A stretch of 64,000 nucleotides of DNA from Trissonchulus latispiculum (Eukaryota; Nematoda; Enoplea; Enoplida; Ironidae): contig JASAND010017950.1 in the NCBI GenBank assembly GCA_030248195.1, positions 1 through 64,000 of the forward strand, in the 5' to 3' direction. A program made the translations under genes and the position numbers. This document shows positions 58,553 to 64,000 of this stretch, in pieces; within the stretch, counting starts at the first letter, position 1; each line of letters begins with the position of its first letter. The notes under the pieces were generated by a model, which searched no databases, was not told where the DNA came from, and worked only from the letters and a program-made list of their open reading frames with translations.

Positions 58553-58754
58553 TAATAGTAATACGAAACTACTCAAGAGTGTGCGACTAAACTTTAACCT
58601 TCTCAAAAACTTAAAATTAAAATTGTGTACCTCCACAGCTAACAGAATTAATTAAAATATTTAAGCATTGCCGCAGTTTTAAAATTTTCTAATGTAGATA
58701 TCTATTTATTCCGCCATTTTGCTCACACCTTAACCTCAAACAAGTTTTTCTTAC

Positions 58755-59000
58755 TCCTTGGCTACTGTCGATGTAACAAAGAAAATTTCCCCCCTTGAAA
58801 ACTCCCTCACGGTAAAATTTCCCTGTGACATTGGTGATAGCTGGTAAATCATACACCCTGACCGGGCTGGCTACCCCAATACCCCTGTTTGTAGCCAATA
58901 AATCTGAGGTATCCTTTACAAAGCCTAATTCTCTCCTGAAATTTTCTGGAAAAGGATCGAATTGAGTTTCCATCGTTAAGCCCGTGTTCCGTTTTAACAT
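58755..59000 (-). CDS. possible internal exon of an unrecognised protein
   Basis: I do not recognise it. The minus-strand frame reads METQFDPFPENFRRELGFVK, then TSDLLATNRGIGVASPVRVY and FYREGVFKGGNFLCY, with balanced composition unlike the surrounding repeats. A good donor, CAAGGA|GTAAGA, occurs at 58755/58754; if it is not used the frame stays open to a TAG at 58689. The upstream start is uncertain: a stop lies about 40 bases before the ATG at 59000, so an acceptor in between or a start at that ATG is possible. No partner exons were found. Confidence 0.3.
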
Positions 59001-59397
59001 TTCCCAGAAAAGGTCTTGACAGAACGAGTTTCTTTTTCCTCACGCCCAACCTCTTTAAAAATTGCAGTTTATAGTAATCACACTATTTACATTATTCACT
59101 ACTTCATTAGCAAAACAACAGTACCTGACAAGTAATGAAGTAGGCTGTTCCAGAATTAGAAAGTATTCGAAAGTGTAGTACCGACCTTTGATGGATTAAA
59201 TCGCTTATGAGCGATTCATTTCAGCCATTCATTCCGCCATTTAACTCGGCCACTTCGCGCGGTGGCAGCGACGGCCGCAAAACCTTCACGACTTGAATGA
59301 ATTGTTTCAATGAATAAATCAAGCTCAATATTGAGACCTAAATACAAATCAATATAAATACATACGTAAATAATTGTGTTGACTAGAGTTTTGCAGC

Positions 59398-59764
59398 TTC
59401 TGTGCCTCTCGTGGGGACCCAACAAAATTGGTGTCCGTTTAAAAAGACTAAAATCAAAACGTCTAACGTTCATAACGTCTACTGACGAAACGTCTAACGA
59501 CAAAACGTCTACTGACAAAAAGTCTAAATTTTTCAAAATTATGTGACACGTTCAAAACGTCTAAAATAGTTTTCTAAAGAACGCAAACCAGATTTACTGC
59601 AATTTTTAAGTAAACCTATTTTAAAACCATATTAAATTAAATTCTACATCTAGTTTACTGTTTTATTTTAAAACGTGTTCAGTGTTTACTGTTTAGTCTT
59701 TAGGTGTTTCTAAGAAGCCATTGTGTGTAAACGTGGAACATCTATATCTATCTATCTATCTATA

Positions 59765-59799
<35 letters not shown>

Positions 59800-60827
59800 A
59801 TATCTATCTTGTAACATCTATAAAATTTACAATATGTTAGAACTTCAATTCAAATTTAAAATTAAACTAAATTTAATCCTTAAAGACTTTTCCTCCAGCG
59901 TTAAGTGGCTCGAAAGGACAAGAGACATGGCGATGAGATGACAGCGTCACACCATGCAGGAAGGCCAAAACATGCATGCGCGCATCGGCGACCCCCCCAC
60001 GAAGACCCCCCCACACCGCCCAAGGGACGGGCCAAACGGGGGCGCCACGCGCATAATACACGCGAAATTAACAGGGCCAATCGGGGAGAGGAACGGATGT
60101 CAACACGATGAGAAAACATGAGCGAAACGGGACCCCCGGCGGACATGACACGAGGGCGGGGAAGGGGCAATCGGGGGGGGGCGAAAGCTCTCATAGAGTG
60201 TCGCTGATTTAAGTTGTACTCACTCAACAATGGAGAAGGTCAATTCAAAGTCATACTGAACTCTGCCTATTTATGTCCCCACACCATCACAAATGTTACC
60301 GTAATCTATAAATGAAGTTAATGCGACGTAGTGAATAGTTCTTGATAGTTTCCTTGTATTGAGTCATTGACTGTTACTTAGGGTTCTAAACTAATTTGAC
60401 AAAAGTATAATTTGAAGGAAATACGGCTTGTCTAAGTAGTCTAAAAACTGTAGTGTTTTTAATTGCAGATTGTGAACATTGAGCAAAGCTTATTAAAAGT
60501 TTTAAGGATAAATTTATGAAAAATAGTGTTTTTCCTTAGACAAGTCTTGTTTCTTTCAAATTATACTTTTGTCAAATTAGTTTAAAACTTTAGGCAACAT
60601 TCAATACAAGGAAACTATTAAGAATTATTCACTCGCATTAACTTTATCTATAGAATGGTAATATTTGTGCTGGTGTGGGGACCTAAATAGGCAGAGTTCA
60701 GTATGACCTTGAATTGACCTTCTACATTGTTAAGTGAGTCCAACTTAACTCAGCAGGGAGCCACTTAACACTCGTCGAAAAGTCATTAAGGATTTAATTT
60801 TGTTGGGTCCCCACGAGAGGCACAGAA
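59398..60827. mobile_element. element with 32-bp terminal inverted repeats and nested long inverted repeat
   Basis: TTCTGTGCCTCTCGTGGGGA at 59398 is mirrored at the end at 60827, extending over 32 matching bases. Inside, 59871-59912 (AATCCTTAAAGACTTTTCC) pairs with 60757-60793 and 60210-60320 pairs with 60640-60745 (TTAAGTTG.ACTCACT, GAAGGTCAATTCAAAG), so the element is a large foldback. A 440-bp block (59430-59868) with AACGTCTA words and a (CTAT)n tract interrupts the left arm only. Confidence 0.75.
59743..59808. repeat. (CTAT)n microsatellite
   Basis: CTATCTATCTAT with two TATA interruptions, inside the block that interrupts the foldback element. Confidence 0.9.
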
Positions 60828-62633
60828 CACATCCGAAGTGGAATTAACAGGTTTATCGATTAAAAACACAAAGATAGATTGAAATTTCAATCCTGGATGC
60901 ATTAAAAATAGGATTAAAATTTAATCCGGTTGATCCCATTTATCTAGTCCAGTCTTCAAAGAAGTACTATAATTGGAGTTTCTAAACTGAAACTAGACGT
61001 ATATACATATCTTGCATGTAAGCTAAAATTGTGCTTACACATTATAGTAGCAGAGATAGTTAATGTATGCGTTCCTGGGAGTGGAGGTACAAATGGAATA
61101 GTAGACGTCATTCTTCCGAACTCTTAAACTAATTAACATGGATAGGCTGATTAGGTATAATAATAGCAGATATATTAACTCTGGTTGCATTGCAACATTA
61201 ATTTAAAATTAATGGATTACTGGACCAGTGGTGACAGATGACTGCAGTTTGCAAATTTTTTTACAGTCACCTCACCCCAATCGGTGCTCCGGTTAGGGGT
61301 AGTGCCAGCTTACAACGTATGCATTTTTGAGGGAAGGGGGATGCTGACACTGAATAATTGCCATAGCAATTACCCGAGGTGCTCACAAAGGCTACCAGTA
61401 CGTCCATTACGTCCACCGTAATGGAGGTGCTCGGTAGCTCCACCAAGCAGGCGGCCACCCCTTGACAATCCCGGTAAATTGCCCAGGAGGGATATTTGAA
61501 ATACGGTGCTAGAGCTTATTTTTGTTCAAGCTCTAGACTTGACATGATCCTCCACTTGTAGCGAGTAAGAAACCACTGCGCTACGGGAGGTTCGTTTGCA
61601 AATTTGAGAGAGAAATATTTAAATTAAGAAAGCATACAAATTTAGAAAAGAAATTTCTTCAATTTCGCATTACTTTAGCAGACCTCTAATAGTGGACCCA
61701 TTTGCAATTTTTTTCTGCCCGGCCCCGGCTCATTCCTGGATGAGCTTCCACCCGATCCGACCGGCTGAAATACTCAATTCTAGGAATCCTAGTGTGCCCC
61801 GCATAATCATCCCTCTTGTTTCGCGAAACTATACATGGTCGGGGAGCTTTCCAAGCATGTGAAGAGCGCAAAATCGGTGATTGGGCCCATGTCAAGATAA
61901 AAGTCACTTTCTCTGATAAAAGCCAGATCTACCACTTCATTTTCTTGAAGCTTCTATTTTCATGAGGGTTCTTGGGCTTCTAGGGGTTCTAATTTTTTGT
62001 AGAGATTTAATCAATAACTATGTTTAGTTTCATTTTTTGATGGGGGTTCTCGGGGTTCTTGGGGGTTCTTAACTTTTCGAAAAGATTTGACCCGTGACTG
62101 CCTATATTTTGTTTCAAATTTTTGATGGGGGTTCTTGGGGTTTTGGGGGTTCTGAAATTTGTTCAAGAGATTTGATCCTCTACTGTCTAGTTTTAAGTGT
62201 TTAAGTATTTAGTTTAGGATAGTTATTTTTAAGATAGTAATATTTAAGATATTTAGATAGTTATAATAAATCACAGTTATTTTTAAGATCTCGGGGGGAG
62301 TCCCGCTTAGCGTTGTTAAGCTTGTGTTTATATGCAGTCGGACTGAAAAGCCTCAGCTACCGCAATCCTCATCAGTGCTTTTCAGTTCGGCGAGCGCGCG
62401 CATCAGCGCTTTTCATGTGCCGAGCGTCTCCCAGCCCATTTCCATTACGAAGGGCCAGGCTTCTCACTCTTGGTATAATAAACTCTTGATAATATGTATT
62501 ATAGACACATCATGTCTGCTGAAGTACCTGCTGAAGTACAGGATCCGCTATGTAGTCACGTACAGGTACAAATCAAAGTCCTGGATGCAAACGCATGAAA
62601 AAATTTGAGAACCTCCTGTTTCAGATGGGAGTT
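60828..62633. other. gene-free stretch with one SINE
   Basis: AT-rich. Contains a SINE at 61268-61588 and, at 61935-62160, GGGGGTTCTTGGGGTTCT-type words repeated three times at about 70-100 bp spacing. No gene seen. Confidence 0.45.
61268..61588 (-). mobile_element. tRNA-headed SINE
   Basis: Read on the minus strand it begins CCTCCCGTAGCGCAGTGGTT at 61588, an A-box typical of tRNA-derived SINE heads. The body carries an imperfect palindrome around CCATTACGGTGGACGTAATG and ends ACCGATTGGGGTGAGGTGAC. The 3' part is shared with 23385-23505. Non-coding. Confidence 0.55.
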
Positions 62634-63221
62634 CTGGGGCCGATGTTATCAAAGGCCCAAACCCGGGTTTCGAGCTAAACCTAGGTTAAAAATGGGTTTT
62701 CAACCCAGACCCGATGGAATCAAAGTTGGGTTAGAACTGGGTTTTTGAAACCCAGGTAACATAACCGAGTTTTGGGTTAAATTGGGGTTAAAGTTTAACC
62801 CAATGTTACATGTACATGTACATGTATCATGAAACCCGGGTTTAAAAACTAGGGTTAAATTGGGGATAAAATGGCCAAATCTTCACCCAACTCGATGAGG
62901 AGGGTTGAGCCTGAAACACGGGTTTAATTCTATGTAATTTATGGGCTTCGCTCGTGGGACCTTTATGCCTTTATTAGTTCCAAAAATATGGACAAACGCC
63001 ACAGTTATTTTTGGGGCTAATTCAGGGTGAACTATTCTGAATTTTAGGGGTTAACTCAGGGTTAACCCCAATAAAATGGGGTTCATGAAACCCAACCCAT
63101 AAATTGTTTGATAACATTGGGTTAACCCCAGGGTTAACTCAACCCTATTATTTCAGGGTTAACGTCAAAAACGGCAAAACCCGGGTTTCAGAAAACCCCA
63201 GTTTGATAACATCGGCCCCTG
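62634..63221. mobile_element. Harbinger-like MITE with AACCCGGGTT words
   Basis: The element spans 62637-63218, starts GGGCCGATGTTATCAAA and ends TTTGATAACATCGGCCC, a perfect 17-bp inverted repeat. CTG flanks it on both sides (62634-62636, 63219-63221), a CWG target. AACCCGGGTTT, GGGTTAAC and AACCCAG words fill both ends. Its ends are related to those at 48807 and 38170. Non-coding. Confidence 0.88.
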
Positions 63222-64000
63222 GGGGTTGTAACTTTTATCTTGACATTGGCCGGAGATTGAAAAATCTAAAAAATTAACTTAACATTAATTGACAAATTTC
63301 GTTGACTGTAACTAAAAAGGATTTAATTCCGTAACTCAAGGCCAACTAATTGTCCCGTCAAAAGTCCATCTGTTTTGTTTGCAGAAAAACTACTGTCATT
63401 TCATTTCCAGTAATTATTTGCTCTGTCAGCTTTCCTATTAACTCATACGTAATTTGTCAACACACTGAAAGATTTCTGCTGTTCGATTATTAATAGTAGA
63501 ATATGAGTAGAGCAGACAGCTGTGGAAAATGTCCGCCCCGGTTTATGAATGGGCGGCACCGTTTGAAAGGCGGCATTTATTAATATCCTAATAAAAGCGG
63601 ATTTAGTTGACCATCATAAATTAAAAGTATGAGCTTTTTGGACTGATAAACCGGGGGAAAATGAAAAATTGTCCTGTTGATTGAAGGGGAACAGTGCAGG
63701 GGAGGGGGTAATATATGGAGAGAGAGAGAGCGAAAGAGTGTGCTAGAAAGAGAGACAGAAGACTGAAAGGAGACTAGAAGGCGTGTAAGGGCAGACAGAC
63801 TTTATGGCACCGCTCATGGCACGCCGGGCTAGGAAAGGAGAGCTCTCCAGGTTCCCCCCAGACAAGACAGCCAGGCGCTACACATACAGAAATAGGACTA
63901 TATTATGTGTTTTAGAGTTAGCTATATGCTTACATGCCGGTTTAACATATATCTAGCTATTACCGGGCCTAAAACATACAAATGCGCCTATGGAGAAAAA
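63222..64000. other. gene-free end of window
   Basis: AT-rich, with a short GA-rich run at 63718-63735. No gene seen. Confidence 0.4.

Overview
This is a stretch of nuclear genome from an animal, probably a marine invertebrate. It is AT-rich and intron-containing, with two clear multi-exon metazoan gene fragments, one intronless globin gene, and a very high load of mostly non-autonomous transposable elements. Nothing in it is prokaryotic. I cannot name the species or the phylum from sequence alone.

Genes. Positions 105-3561 (+) hold the last seven exons of a beta-arrestin, ending in the C-tail clathrin box and AP-2 motif. Exon 2 carries one extra A that breaks the frame. Convergent to it, 4771-5514 (-) is a globin with distal and proximal histidines and an N-myristoylation-type start. 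Positions 6214-8897 (-) hold the last three exons of a gene I do not recognise; its splice phases agree across both junctions. Positions 22963-24063 (+) hold the last two exons of an NADH-cytochrome b5 reductase, with a tRNA-Asn-like gene in the intron between them. A possible single exon of unknown identity lies at 58755-59000 (-). These genes do not form a pathway; they are neighbours in repeat-rich DNA.

Retroelements. Positions about 12900-17120 hold a nearly full-length LINE: a PHD-finger ORF1 (13105-13974), then ORF2 with endonuclease and reverse transcriptase. ORF2 is in the same frame as ORF1, after a single TAG. Fragments of a Gag gene (12007-12510, -) and of a protein-primed DNA polymerase B of the Maverick/Polinton type (9674-9931, -) lie upstream. 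A tRNA-headed SINE with target-site duplication (19843-20463) sits inside an array of roughly 145-bp tandem repeats (to 21245). Parts of two further SINE families are present.

DNA transposons. The most striking pattern is a set of five non-autonomous hAT-like elements (7480-8007, 27448-28792, 29370-30514, 34205-35457, 48876-51182). Each has inverted ends beginning TAG or CAG and a perfect 8-bp target duplication, and both ends of each are packed with a private six-base word: GCCCGA, CTGAAA, CGACCG, GACCCA and CCGGTT respectively. The word runs in the same direction at both ends. Other elements (Harbinger-like at 48807-51950, 58200-58552 and 62637-63218; a possible one at 37368-38143; unclassified at 52728-53591) have their own palindromic or mirrored words. 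Two elements with 7-bp duplications (45637-46195, 48031-48721), a piggyBac-like element in TTAA (55239-56580), and elements with long inverted repeats (21315-22122, 25612-25898, 59398-60827) complete the set. The rest, notably 30515-34204 and 38280-45636, is AT-rich intergenic or intronic sequence with microsatellites in which I found no convincing gene.
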